Positions 1 to 6,484 of a DNA stretch of 64,000 nt are shown here, piece by piece. Numbering within the stretch: the stretch's first letter is position 1; each line of letters starts with the position of its first letter. Both the position numbers and the translations under genes were made by a program. The DNA is from Psychrobacter celer (GTDB lineage Bacteria > Pseudomonadota > Gammaproteobacteria > Pseudomonadales > Moraxellaceae), in assembly GCF_016107555.1 (NCBI RefSeq), contig NZ_JABASU010000015.1, forward strand, positions 1-64,000, read 5' to 3'. The notes under the pieces are model-generated. The model was not told the origin of the DNA and did not search any database. It was given only the letters and a program-made list of their open reading frames with translations.

Positions 1-334
1 TACCTAAGCTGTTTCATGATATGGGTTGTATCTCTTTTATTCTAGACTGACTATATAGTCGATACACTCTAAAAATGTCATAGCGCTACTGGGATGAATT
101 TTGCGCAGCCTCTGGTAACGCAGCACGCAAGTAAAATCCATAACAGTTTTACATTCATCTAACTATAACTTCATTTGAGTAGTAAAATATGTTTACTAAA
201 ATAATTGATGATTTTAAGCATTTTTTCAAATAGAGTTATTGACATAAAGTTTAAAGTCCAGATAAATGATAGCGTGAAAATCAGATAAGAATACAATTTT
301 TTAAAGTACATAACTAACTAATTAGGAAAGTATA
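1..334. other. AT-rich gene-free left edge of the integrative element
   Basis: No convincing coding region is seen. The stretch contains a perfect 12-bp palindrome, GACTATATAGTC, at 49-60. A good -35 hexamer (TTGACA, 239-244) lies about 90 bases upstream of the LRR gene, but only a poor -10 (TAAATG near 263-268) follows it. A Shine-Dalgarno-like AGGAAAG (324-330) precedes the ATG at 335. The distal attachment site of the element is not recognisable here and must lie further left. Confidence 0.4.
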
Positions 335-2536
335 ATGTCAACTGAAAAACACACTGCTACAGAGCCATGGATGGAAGAACTTTGGACGTGGGCAGATAAA
401 ATTGAGCTATCAGAAGAAGATCTGCCACGCGATGTCAACGCTTTAATTGCCTTAGAAAAGTTAGACCTAAGTGGAAAAGCTATAATCGAAATACTCCCAG
501 AAAGTATTTGTAACCTTAAATTTTTAGAAGAGCTACGTTTAGACTCTACGTCGCTTAAAAAGCTACCTAAAAATTTCAATAATCTTGTCAATTTAAAGAG
601 ACTCAATGTTGGATGGAATTATGAACTTGAAGCTCTTCCAGAAAGTGTATGTGACCTTATAAATTTAGAAGAGTTACATATAGATAGGACTTCAATTAAA
701 AAGCTACCTAAAAATTTTAATAATCTTGTTAATTTAAAAACCCTCAATATTGGGGGAAATCCTGAGCTTGAAATACCTCCAGAACATATAACTGAACTAG
801 CTAATTTAAAAGAATTATATCTAAATGGTATGCCCTTGAAAAACCTACCTAAAAACCTCAATAACTTGAATGTTCTTTATCTTGGAGAGAATTTTGAGAT
901 TGAACAGCTCCCAGAACATATAACTGAACTAGCTAGTTTAAAAGAATTATATATAAATGATATGTCCTTGAAAAAGCTACCTAAAAACCTTGGTAGTCTT
1001 ACGAATCTAGAAAAATTAGATATTAGCGGAAATTACAACCTTAAAAAACTTCCAGATAGTATAACTCAGCTTGTCAATTTAGAAACACTTAATATGTTGA
1101 TGAGTGGTGTTACCACTTTACCACTAGATATAGGAAATCTGAAAAAACTTAAGTCATTAGATATTAGTCATACTAAAATTAAAACTATACCTGATAGTAT
1201 AAGCGAGTTAGATAATTTAGAAAATTTGTCATGTAGTTCTATCAGCTCAAATAAACTACCAAAAAACTTAATAAGTCTCTGGATTAGAGGCTCTAATATT
1301 GATGAAGTAACACAAAATATATTACAGTTGTCTAAACTAAAGTCATTAGGTGTCGATGAAACTAATTTAAAAAAACTACCAGAAAACATAGGTGACCTTA
1401 AAAGTATAGAGTATTTGTCACTTAGTTTCAATAAGTTAAATAGTCTCCCTGATAGTATTAGTAAATTAATGAGTCTGAAAGAAATTAATTTGACTGGCAA
1501 TAAACTTAAGGTGTTGCCAGAAAATATCGGTAATTTAAAAGCACTGAAGGAACTTTATATTGGTGATAATAACTTAAAAATACTACCTGAAAGTATCGGT
1601 AATTTAAAAGCATTGAAAGAACTTAAGTTATACAACAACAGTTTGAATACACTGCCTGAGAGTATTGGTAACTTAAAAAAAATAAAAGAACTTGATATTG
1701 GTGATAATAACTTAAAAATACTACCTGAAAGTATTGGTAATTTAAAAGCATTGAAAGAACTTAAGTTATACAACAACAATTTGAATACACTGCCTGAGAG
1801 TATTGGTAACTTAAAAGCACTGAAAGGACTTGATATAAGCAATAATAACTTGAGCATACTACCTGATAGCATAGCTAAGTTAAAGGCATTAGAGTTTTTA
1901 AGTCTTAGTGATAACCAACTAACCGATTTGTCTAACAGAGTCATTCAATTCTTGGAAGGTTTAGGACTTACTATAAATGATTGGCAGCTAGATATTGACG
2001 AGCCAGTCGTAAGCCAAGAGCCAAGTCATGATATGTACTTAGATGAAGTGCCTGATAGTGTTGCTATTGGCGAAGTAGAGTTAGGTGAGGATGATATTGA
2101 GGCAATAGAGCAAGAAGTCATTAATGTTCTTGATAGAATTATTCAAGATAATATTGCTAGTTTTGATGAACATTCAGGCTATAAAGTACGTCCAGGTTAT
2201 GGGTATGATAAGTTCTACTTAGACTTTGTTGATGGATCTTATGACATGAGCTTACAGAGTCTTGTACATTATATTATGTACGAGGATGGTCATTATCAAA
2301 AATTCTTGAATAAGTCGCAATACGCTAGACTTATACATATTGTACATCAGTATCCAGAGTCCATTTTTGGTCTTGATGAGGATTTAGATAATAATTATGA
2401 GCAGATACAGTATGAGTTAATCGATAGAGTCTATGCTGCATCTATCAAATTTGTAGCTATCACTTTAATTAATAGTGGTTTTGATGTTAGAAGTACTTTT
2501 GCAGATTATTTAGAAGGCTGGGATGATAATGAGTAA
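335..2536 (+). CDS. Large leucine-rich-repeat protein with an unassigned C-terminal domain
   Basis: This is a 733-residue protein. After about 35 residues come roughly 22-24 repeats of about 23 residues in the pattern LPxxIGNLxxLxxLxLxxNxL, running to about residue 545. They resemble the LRR family of plant intracellular Ras-group and Shoc2-like proteins, which form curved protein-binding scaffolds. An acidic linker (about 550-590) leads into a 140-residue aromatic- and acid-rich domain, ending in the motif DYLEGWDDNE, that I do not recognise. There is no signal peptide or membrane segment, so it is probably cytosolic. The ATG has AGGAAAG upstream. The stop overlaps the next gene by 14 bases, implying translational coupling. 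Composition is clearly more AT-rich than the chromosomal genes, consistent with transfer. A sensor, toxin/immunity or anti-phage role is possible from the context but is not shown by sequence. Confidence 0.85.
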   Translation: MSTEKHTATEPWMEELWTWADKIELSEEDLPRDVNALIALEKLDLSGKAIIEILPESICNLKFLEELRLDSTSLKKLPKNFNNLVNLKRLNVGWNYELEALPESVCDLINLEELHIDRTSIKKLPKNFNNLVNLKTLNIGGNPELEIPPEHITELANLKELYLNGMPLKNLPKNLNNLNVLYLGENFEIEQLPEHITELASLKELYINDMSLKKLPKNLGSLTNLEKLDISGNYNLKKLPDSITQLVNLETLNMLMSGVTTLPLDIGNLKKLKSLDISHTKIKTIPDSISELDNLENLSCSSISSNKLPKNLISLWIRGSNIDEVTQNILQLSKLKSLGVDETNLKKLPENIGDLKSIEYLSLSFNKLNSLPDSISKLMSLKEINLTGNKLKVLPENIGNLKALKELYIGDNNLKILPESIGNLKALKELKLYNNSLNTLPESIGNLKKIKELDIGDNNLKILPESIGNLKALKELKLYNNNLNTLPESIGNLKALKGLDISNNNLSILPDSIAKLKALEFLSLSDNQLTDLSNRVIQFLEGLGLTINDWQLDIDEPVVSQEPSHDMYLDEVPDSVAIGEVELGEDDIEAIEQEVINVLDRIIQDNIASFDEHSGYKVRPGYGYDKFYLDFVDGSYDMSLQSLVHYIMYEDGHYQKFLNKSQYARLIHIVHQYPESIFGLDEDLDNNYEQIQYELIDRVYAASIKFVAITLINSGFDVRSTFADYLEGWDDNE
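1555..1830 (+). repeat. 138-bp tandem duplication inside the LRR gene
   Basis: Two consecutive 138-base units (about 1555-1692 and 1693-1830), each encoding two 23-residue LRRs, are nearly identical at the DNA level and differ at only a few positions until their last third. The near identity at silent positions indicates a recent duplication or ongoing unequal exchange. Confidence 0.8.
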
Positions 2537-2912
2537 TACAGATATCTTTATAGAAAATGAATCACTGCACGTGACTGAACCTGCAATGCTAATACGGATT
2601 AATGAGTTGTTTCGAGATGACATGTCTGCTAGCGAGCTTTATGACGCTACTCGTGGTTGCTGGAAAGTTAGTCTCAATCGAGCTAATAATGTTGAATATG
2701 CCTTATCAATATATAAGGGCATCGTACGTGAAGTATACCTGATAACTGCATGGCATGAGGCTGATCCAACAGCTCACGAAAAAAATAAGGGACGTTTCCA
2801 ATTTATTGGTCACATTGCTGAGGATGCTGTCAGAGATAAATATAAACATAAGTCAGTAAAGCATTATTTTCAAAAAGGAAACTCAAACCCTGTGACGTAC
2901 ATCAATTGCTAA
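2523..2912 (+). CDS. Small conserved-type protein coupled to the LRR gene
   Basis: This protein has 129 residues (127 if the second ATG at 2529 is used). It starts inside the last codons of the LRR gene in another frame, so the two are almost certainly co-translated. The core reads YALSIYKGIVREVYLITAW, then GRFQFIGHIAEDAVRDKY, KSVKHYFQKG and NPVTYINC. From memory this arrangement (A-x-x-YKGIVREVY, later W/F-x-F-x-G, KSV, NPIRYVN) recurs in small uncharacterised bacterial proteins. Its mixed strand pattern could be a PUA/EVE-like fold, but that is an inference. There are no catalytic motifs, signal peptide or membrane segment. The context suggests an effector or partner of the LRR protein. Confidence 0.8.
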   Translation: MIMSNTDIFIENESLHVTEPAMLIRINELFRDDMSASELYDATRGCWKVSLNRANNVEYALSIYKGIVREVYLITAWHEADPTAHEKNKGRFQFIGHIAEDAVRDKYKHKSVKHYFQKGNSNPVTYINC

Positions 2913-2942
2913 TTCTATACATAAATTTATAAAGAACAATTC

Positions 2943-2989
2943 AAATAAGGCAAGCGCTATAATCAAACACAGTATAGCTTGTCTTATTT
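2943..2989 (+). terminator. Hairpin downstream of the LRR operon
   Basis: An inverted repeat pairs AAATAAGGCAAGCGCTATA with TATAGCTTGTCTTATTT, leaving one mismatch and a 2-base bulge and an 11-base loop. It lies 30 bases after the stop of the small gene. A clear U-tract is missing, so termination may be weak, or the hairpin may be an RNA-stability element. Confidence 0.45.
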
Positions 2990-3043
2990 ACGTTCTGACC
3001 CTTGCTGTCAAATCCGTACAGTTAAATTTGGGAGGTTTTATTT

Positions 3044-3067
3044 ATGCAATTTAACTATAATAATTAA
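3044..3067 (+). other. Seven-codon mini-ORF with a strong ribosome binding site
   Basis: GGAGG at 3031-3035 stands 8 bases before an ATG that encodes MQFNYNN and stops. A small hairpin (CCAC...GTGG, about 3068-3085) follows, then the strong bidirectional terminator at 3126-3160. It could be a leader peptide or part of a small RNA gene, or it could be chance. No function is assigned. Confidence 0.2.
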
Positions 3068-3125
3068 ACCACACTTATTGTAGTGGCATATTAAAGTTGT
3101 ACTGTGTTTAAAATATGTCTCATAT

Positions 3126-3160
3126 AAAAACCCAGACAGCTTGAGCTGTCTGGGTTTTTG
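3126..3160. terminator. Bidirectional rho-independent terminator between LRR and integrase operons
   Basis: Perfect 11-bp stem CCCAGACAGCT / AGCTGTCTGGG (3131-3141 and 3144-3154), flanked by A5 on the left and T5 on the right. It can stop transcripts from both convergent operons. Confidence 0.9.
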
Positions 3161-3172
3161 GATGATTAGTGC

Positions 3173-3493
3173 TTATTTGTTTGCTTGATCTGTCCGCCAT
3201 AAAGCATGCTCACATATTGCGCATAACCAATTATCTTTTGCGCGCATATAACGAATATCAGCAGGTACTTCAATCGGACAAGCATAACCGCAGTACTCAC
3301 ATACAACATCGTCCAAGTAAGCATAACACTGAGCGACTGTCTCAAAGAGTACTTGAGGACTTACCTCATACTTCTCACAAAGCGTCTTCACATGTTTAAT
3401 AAAGCCGCTCTGATTATCATATGCCCAGTAATCCTCACACATTTTGACATCGTATAGGCTCTGCGTCATATTAGGCTGAAGTTTTACACTCAT
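3173..3493 (-). CDS. Small zinc-ribbon-like protein, last gene of the integrase operon
   Basis: This start gives 106 residues and has a Shine-Dalgarno GAGGAGAG just upstream (complement of 3494-3505). An in-frame upstream extension to 3577 would overlap the preceding gene and lacks such a site. The C-terminal half has four cysteines in two knuckles, CEYCGYAC (about residues 67-74) and CAICEH (about 92-97), which would suit a structural zinc site. The N-terminal half is predicted helical. There is no recognised family. It lies 10 bases downstream of the 97-residue gene and just before the terminator, so it is co-transcribed with the integrase. It may be an accessory recombination or regulatory protein, but this is only inferred. 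Confidence 0.7.
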   Translation of the reverse strand: MSVKLQPNMTQSLYDVKMCEDYWAYDNQSGFIKHVKTLCEKYEVSPQVLFETVAQCYAYLDDVVCEYCGYACPIEVPADIRYMRAKDNWLCAICEHALWRTDQANK

Positions 3494-3503
3494 AATACTC
3501 TCC

Positions 3504-3797
3504 TCAGTAGTTGCCATAATCAGAGTAAGGTAGTAGCTCATAAAGCTCGCTCTGAAGCTGACAACGCATATCCTCAACTACATAACCAAGACTCGAGTCC
3601 AAGCGCTTCTGCACCCATACTCGCAGTGCCATATGATTATCAAAACAAGATTTCACTCCTAAGAAACGCGCCAACCCCTTACCAGATTGAATACAAAGCT
3701 CACAAATGAGCATATTAGCAATTTCATTGGCATCCTCACTGATAGCACCATCGCGTTTGAATTCAGCAAACAGCTCTTCGTAATTGATGATTTTCAT
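3504..3797 (-). CDS. Hypothetical small protein coupled to the integrase
   Basis: This 97-residue protein's start codon overlaps the integrase stop by four bases (ATGA type), so it is translationally coupled. The sequence is acidic and helical, with two cysteines in LICELCIQ and no recognisable domain, signal peptide or membrane span. Similar short genes often trail integrases of tRNA-targeting elements. The function is unknown; a role in excision control is possible but unsupported. Confidence 0.65.
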   Translation of the reverse strand: MKIINYEELFAEFKRDGAISEDANEIANMLICELCIQSGKGLARFLGVKSCFDNHMALRVWVQKRLDSSLGYVVEDMRCQLQSELYELLPYSDYGNY

Positions 3798-5038
3798 TGT
3801 GACGTCTCCTTGTCCGTTTGTGCGTCTAAGATTGGTTCTTCAGCCTCAGAGCTATTCGATACGCTGGTTAACTTCTCCTTGCTTGCTAAGAGCAAGTTAT
3901 CTATCGCTGAGCCGTCTTGGCGAGTCACATCAGGAACATAGCGGCTATACACCCGAAACAGCATCTCCGTACTACTGTGCCCCATTTGCCGAGCTATCCA
4001 TTCAGGGTTTTCACCAGCAGCGAGCCAAAGTGTCGCTGCCGTATGCCGAGTCTGATACGCGCGCCTATGTTTGAGACCGAGTAGGGCGAGCGTGGGTTTC
4101 CATATCCGCCGGTTCACATTGCGATACTCCAAAGGATTGCCTTGTGAATTGCAAAATACAAATTCTGACTTACCATAGGTGACAGCCTTTTGATCTTGCA
4201 GTGCGTTATATACCAACTGCGACATTGCAATCTCTCGCTGCGAGCCAAGCGTCTTTGTCGGCCCCATCTCACCATTGACTAATGCACCGCGAATACGAAT
4301 CTCACGCCGATCAAAATCAACGCAGTCCCATTTTAGTCCATCAATCTCGCTGGTACGCATCCCTGTGAAGAACCGAGTCGTATAATAGGCCTTATAGTCA
4401 GCGCGAACATGCTTTAAAAACAGCCATAACTCAGTAAGTGTAAAGGGATTGACATCAGGCCGAGATTGCTTGAGCGTCTTGATGTTCTTATAAGGCATCT
4501 GAAACTCATAGCGATCAGCCGCCTCTTGTAGTATCATACGTAGTGGTACCATGATCTCGTTGATCCGTGCTACAGACAGACTTGACTGGGCATCTTTACC
4601 GTAGCGAACTTTGCCGAGGGCGCTACGAAAAGCCAGCAAGTCTGTTTTTTTTATGGCATGGACCGCTTTGCCACTAAACTCAGGTAACAGATACTTATTA
4701 AGGATAGTCTGAACCTTATCTTGATAACTCGGTCGCCACTCAATCTTCTTCTCCTCATACCAAATATCAGCAAACTGCTTAAAGGTAGGATTGCGACTGA
4801 TATAAGCCTCTGCTCTATCAGCCAGTGCTGTCATTTCTTTGGCGCGTTCACTCTTTGGAAAATAGGCCGCATAATCAAAAATACCTAGGGTAATTTCAGC
4901 TTCCATCTTTTCGATAATCTTAGCCAGCTTCTTTCGATTAGCTGGAGTGTTTTCTAGAGTGGTTTTTTCTCGACACCTTACTCCTAAGTAGCGGAAATCT
5001 ACTACTAGTTTGCCGAATCGTCCTCTCATAGTTGCCAT
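3794..5038 (-). CDS. Tyrosine site-specific recombinase (integrase) of the tRNA-Gly element
   Basis: This 414-residue integrase would catalyse insertion and excision of the element. Residues 1-60 resemble the DUF3596 arm-DNA-binding domain (MRGRFGKLVVDFRYLGVRC). Residues about 85-185 form the SAM-like core-binding domain, and 195-385 the catalytic domain. Catalytic residues are visible: Arg in GMRTSEIDGL, the TRHTAATLW box, His in RQMGHSS and the nucleophile Tyr in FRVYSRYVPD. All are present and the length is normal, so it may be active. It is preceded by the excisionase-like gene (24-base gap) and followed by two small genes. It sits about 1.1 kb from tRNA-Gly, the usual arrangement for a tRNA-integrating element. 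Confidence 0.95.
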   Translation of the reverse strand: MATMRGRFGKLVVDFRYLGVRCREKTTLENTPANRKKLAKIIEKMEAEITLGIFDYAAYFPKSERAKEMTALADRAEAYISRNPTFKQFADIWYEEKKIEWRPSYQDKVQTILNKYLLPEFSGKAVHAIKKTDLLAFRSALGKVRYGKDAQSSLSVARINEIMVPLRMILQEAADRYEFQMPYKNIKTLKQSRPDVNPFTLTELWLFLKHVRADYKAYYTTRFFTGMRTSEIDGLKWDCVDFDRREIRIRGALVNGEMGPTKTLGSQREIAMSQLVYNALQDQKAVTYGKSEFVFCNSQGNPLEYRNVNRRIWKPTLALLGLKHRRAYQTRHTAATLWLAAGENPEWIARQMGHSSTEMLFRVYSRYVPDVTRQDGSAIDNLLLASKEKLTSVSNSSEAEEPILDAQTDKETSQ

Positions 5039-5062
5039 GATAATTCTCCTTGTTTAGATATA

Positions 5063-5278
5063 TTATTGAAGGGCCATACCATTGATAGCGCTCATAACCG
5101 GCTTACACATATCCTCTTCGATACGCTCCCAGACGTAGAGAATCTTACGACCACCGAAAGGGCGTATGTAGTGAATATTCTCAATCAGAACGGTGTCTTT
5201 GAGCTGGTTGCGAATGGTACGGGGGTCGTATTTGATACGGTCGGCCAGCTCATCAGTTGTCAAATAAGTGTTGCTCAT
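5063..5278 (-). CDS. Excisionase-like small DNA-binding protein
   Basis: This 71-residue protein has a winged-helix-like opening, YLTTDELADRIKYDPRTIRNQ, typical of excisionase and MerR-like recombination directionality factors. It ends in a region rich in aromatic and basic residues (RPFGGRKILYVWERIEEDM). It is first in the leftward operon, 24 bases before the integrase, which fits an Xis role in bending DNA and steering the integrase to excision. Its Shine-Dalgarno (AGAGGT) lies inside the 12-mer GAAAAGAGGTAA, shared with the divergent regulator gene. A plain operon repressor is the alternative. Confidence 0.8.
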   Translation of the reverse strand: MSNTYLTTDELADRIKYDPRTIRNQLKDTVLIENIHYIRPFGGRKILYVWERIEEDMCKPVMSAINGMALQ

Positions 5279-5283
5279 AGTAT

Positions 5284-5295
5284 TTACCTCTTTTC
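5284..5295 (-). promoter_or_regulatory. Operator half-site / RBS 12-mer in front of the excisionase-like gene
   Basis: GAAAAGAGGTAA on the minus strand is identical to 5458-5469 on the plus strand in front of the divergent regulator. It carries both the Shine-Dalgarno and a GGTAA half-site, so repressor binding here could also mask translation initiation or block transcription. Confidence 0.5.
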
Positions 5296-5380
5296 AGTTA
5301 TTAAGTCATTGCATTAAGTGATAGAATAAAAGTTATTTCATCAACCTGTAAAAATGCATCTTGAAGTAATCAGCAATAAA

Positions 5381-5398
5381 TTACCCGCTTAAAGGTAA
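5381..5398 (+). promoter_or_regulatory. Candidate operator O1 (TTACC-N8-GGTAA)
   Basis: Inverted repeat TTACC cgcttaaa GGTAA. The arms and 8-base spacing are identical to those of the site at 5452-5469, and it lies between divergent promoters. It is likely bound by the 74-residue regulator encoded next door. Confidence 0.6.
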
Positions 5399-5422
5399 TT
5401 ATTAACCGATTTGTGTACTATA

Positions 5423-5444
5423 TTACCTTTTTACCTCAAAGTAA
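5423..5444 (+). promoter_or_regulatory. Candidate operator O2 (degenerate)
   Basis: Two TTACC half-sites at 5423-5427 and 5431-5435 are followed by AGTAA at 5440-5444. This is an imperfect copy of the flanking operators and makes a three-site cluster reminiscent of phage lysogeny switches. Confidence 0.4.
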
Positions 5445-5451
5445 AGCATTT

Positions 5452-5469
5452 TTACCCGAAAAGAGGTAA
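5452..5469 (+). promoter_or_regulatory. Candidate operator O3 (TTACC-N8-GGTAA) overlapping the regulator RBS
   Basis: TTACC cgaaaaga GGTAA. The right arm overlaps the AGAGGT ribosome binding site of the regulator gene that starts at 5475, which suggests autoregulation. Confidence 0.6.
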
Positions 5470-5474
5470 TTATT

Positions 5475-5699
5475 TTGATTGTATCTAGACTTCCTGTTAT
5501 TTTGGCCGAGAAAAAATTACGTGTAGCAGATGTGGTAAGAGCAACTGGCATGAGTAAATCAACCCTTCATAAGCTATATAACGAAGAGTCATCAAGAATT
5601 GATTTCAATACTATTGATCAGTTATGTGAATTTTTGGACGTGCAGGTAGGTGACTTATTTGTGTATAAGCCAAACACTGAAGATGATGATGAAGCTTGA
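5475..5699 (+). CDS. Cro/C1-type (XRE family) transcriptional regulator
   Basis: This 74-residue protein is an almost complete single helix-turn-helix domain: LAEKKLRVADVVRATGMSK (helices 1-2), STLHKLYNEES (recognition helix), then NTIDQLCEFLDVQVGDLF, the classic end of the family, and an acidic tail EDDDEA. The start is a TTG with AGAGGT 7 bases upstream; no ATG fits in frame. The gene is divergent from the excisionase/integrase operon, with three repeated operator-like sites between, so it is probably the repressor that controls integration and excision and its own expression. The small size and single domain resemble Cro-like repressors of integrative elements. Confidence 0.85.
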   Translation: MIVSRLPVILAEKKLRVADVVRATGMSKSTLHKLYNEESSRIDFNTIDQLCEFLDVQVGDLFVYKPNTEDDDEA

Positions 5700-5818
5700 G
5701 GGTTTTTAAAACTTAAAATGGGTGCGTAGAGAAATAAGTGGCAGTGTCTTATATATAAGGCTTTTCAAAATATATAACTGAGGGTGGGGTTATTTATAAT
5801 ACTCACTTTTGCATGATT

Positions 5819-5839
5819 TGGTCACGTTTTGGTCACGCT
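5819..5839 (+). repeat. GGTCACG pair, copy A (putative integrase arm sites)
   Basis: Two GGTCACG motifs at 5820-5826 and 5831-5837, spaced 11 bases start to start (about one helical turn). The whole 21-base block recurs exactly at 5976-5996. Its position between the regulator and the tRNA target matches arm-type binding sites for the integrase N-terminal domain. Confidence 0.6.
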
Positions 5840-5965
5840 ATGAGCTCAACTTATAAAAGCAGTGTAAAAATAAAAATGGTGCTAAGAAAGTGTTTTTTAG
5901 CATCAATCTATATAAAGATTAGGATTGCAAGTTGGGGTCAACTATAAAATCTGTATTTATAGCGT

Positions 5966-5996
5966 GGGCACGAAATGGTCACGTTTTGGTCACGCT
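5966..5996 (+). repeat. GGTCACG triplet, copy B (putative integrase arm sites)
   Basis: GGGCACG at 5966-5972, GGTCACG at 5977-5983 and GGTCACG at 5988-5994, all at an 11-base period. Together with copy A this gives five helically phased sites on the attachment side of the element. Confidence 0.6.
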
Positions 5997-6090
5997 GCTG
6001 ATTTCCGAGCTTTTAATATATTAGATAAACTTAACTATAAGAAAATAAATATTCGAAAAAATATTCTACAAGCCCCGAAAAATGGACAAA

Positions 6091-6120
6091 AAAAAGCCTC
6101 ACTATTAAGTGAGGCTTTTT
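6091..6120 (-). terminator. Terminator downstream of tRNA-Gly
   Basis: Stem AAAAAGCCTCACT / AGTGAGGCTTTTT with a 4-base loop, U-rich on both strands. On the minus strand it lies just after the tRNA-Gly 3' end. It could also stop rightward transcription out of the element. Confidence 0.85.
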
Positions 6121-6127
6121 AAATATT

Positions 6128-6202
6128 TGGAGCGGGATAAGAGATTCGAACTCTCGACCCCAACCTTGGCAAGGTTGTGCTCTACCACTGAGCTAATCCC
6201 GC
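6128..6202 (-). tRNA. tRNA-Gly (anticodon GCC), integration target
   Basis: This is a 75-base cloverleaf with encoded CCA: acceptor GCGGGAT / ATCCCGC, D arm GCTC...GAGC, anticodon stem CAACC/GGTTG with loop TTGCCAA (GCC), and T arm GAGAG-TTCGAAT-CTCTT. Its 3' end faces the integrase-bearing element. The intact 3' half suggests that the element restores the tRNA on integration. The core repeat at the other end of the element is not in this window. Confidence 0.97.
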
Positions 6203-6244
6203 TGATTCATCGTTTGATTAACTATCATCAGATGATGAAGGCGT

Positions 6245-6272
6245 ATTATACGCAGTTTTTTTGAGGTGTCAA
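6245..6272 (-). promoter_or_regulatory. Promoter of tRNA-Gly
   Basis: On the minus strand a consensus -35 TTGACA (complement of 6267-6272) and a consensus -10 TATAAT (complement of 6245-6250) are separated by 16 bases, about 43 bases upstream of the mature tRNA 5' end. Confidence 0.8.
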
Positions 6273-6484
6273 CACCCTTGACGAAAAAAAGTAAAAGTTA
6301 GCAAGACAGGTATGTCATCTTCTCATAAATGTATGTTATAACGGTTTCTTATAATATGCATTCCAAAAGCTTTGCATTGAAAAATAAGCTGGGATGCATT
6401 TTATAGTTTGTTTTTATGATGGTTTTCATCATAGATATCTACCAATTATACATACTTATAATGACAGGTCATAAGGATAAGGAA

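Larger units (their letters stand above)
5700..6127. other. Gene-free attachment-side region of the element
   Basis: There is no supported gene in these 428 bases; the 65-codon reading frame at 5925-6122 has no RBS and low-complexity coding. The region holds the iterated GGTCACG sites (5820-5837 and 5966-5994) and the terminator at 6091-6120, just before the tRNA 3' end. Confidence 0.6.

Noticed and set aside
335-1960. Regularly spaced repeats in 335-1960 could suggest a CRISPR-like array, and several antisense frames are open there.
   Set aside because: The repeat period is 69 bases in one reading frame and encodes LRRs. There are no unique spacers or conserved short direct repeats, and the antisense frames are shadows of the repeat codons.
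3687-4074. Plus-strand frames opposite the integrase operon
   Set aside because: They lie antisense to a well supported integrase gene, with no RBS and no protein-like pattern.
5925-6122. 65-codon plus-strand frame before tRNA-Gly
   Set aside because: It has no ribosome binding site, overlaps the iterated GGTCACG sites and the terminator stem, and its composition is Lys/Asn-rich as expected from random AT-rich DNA.
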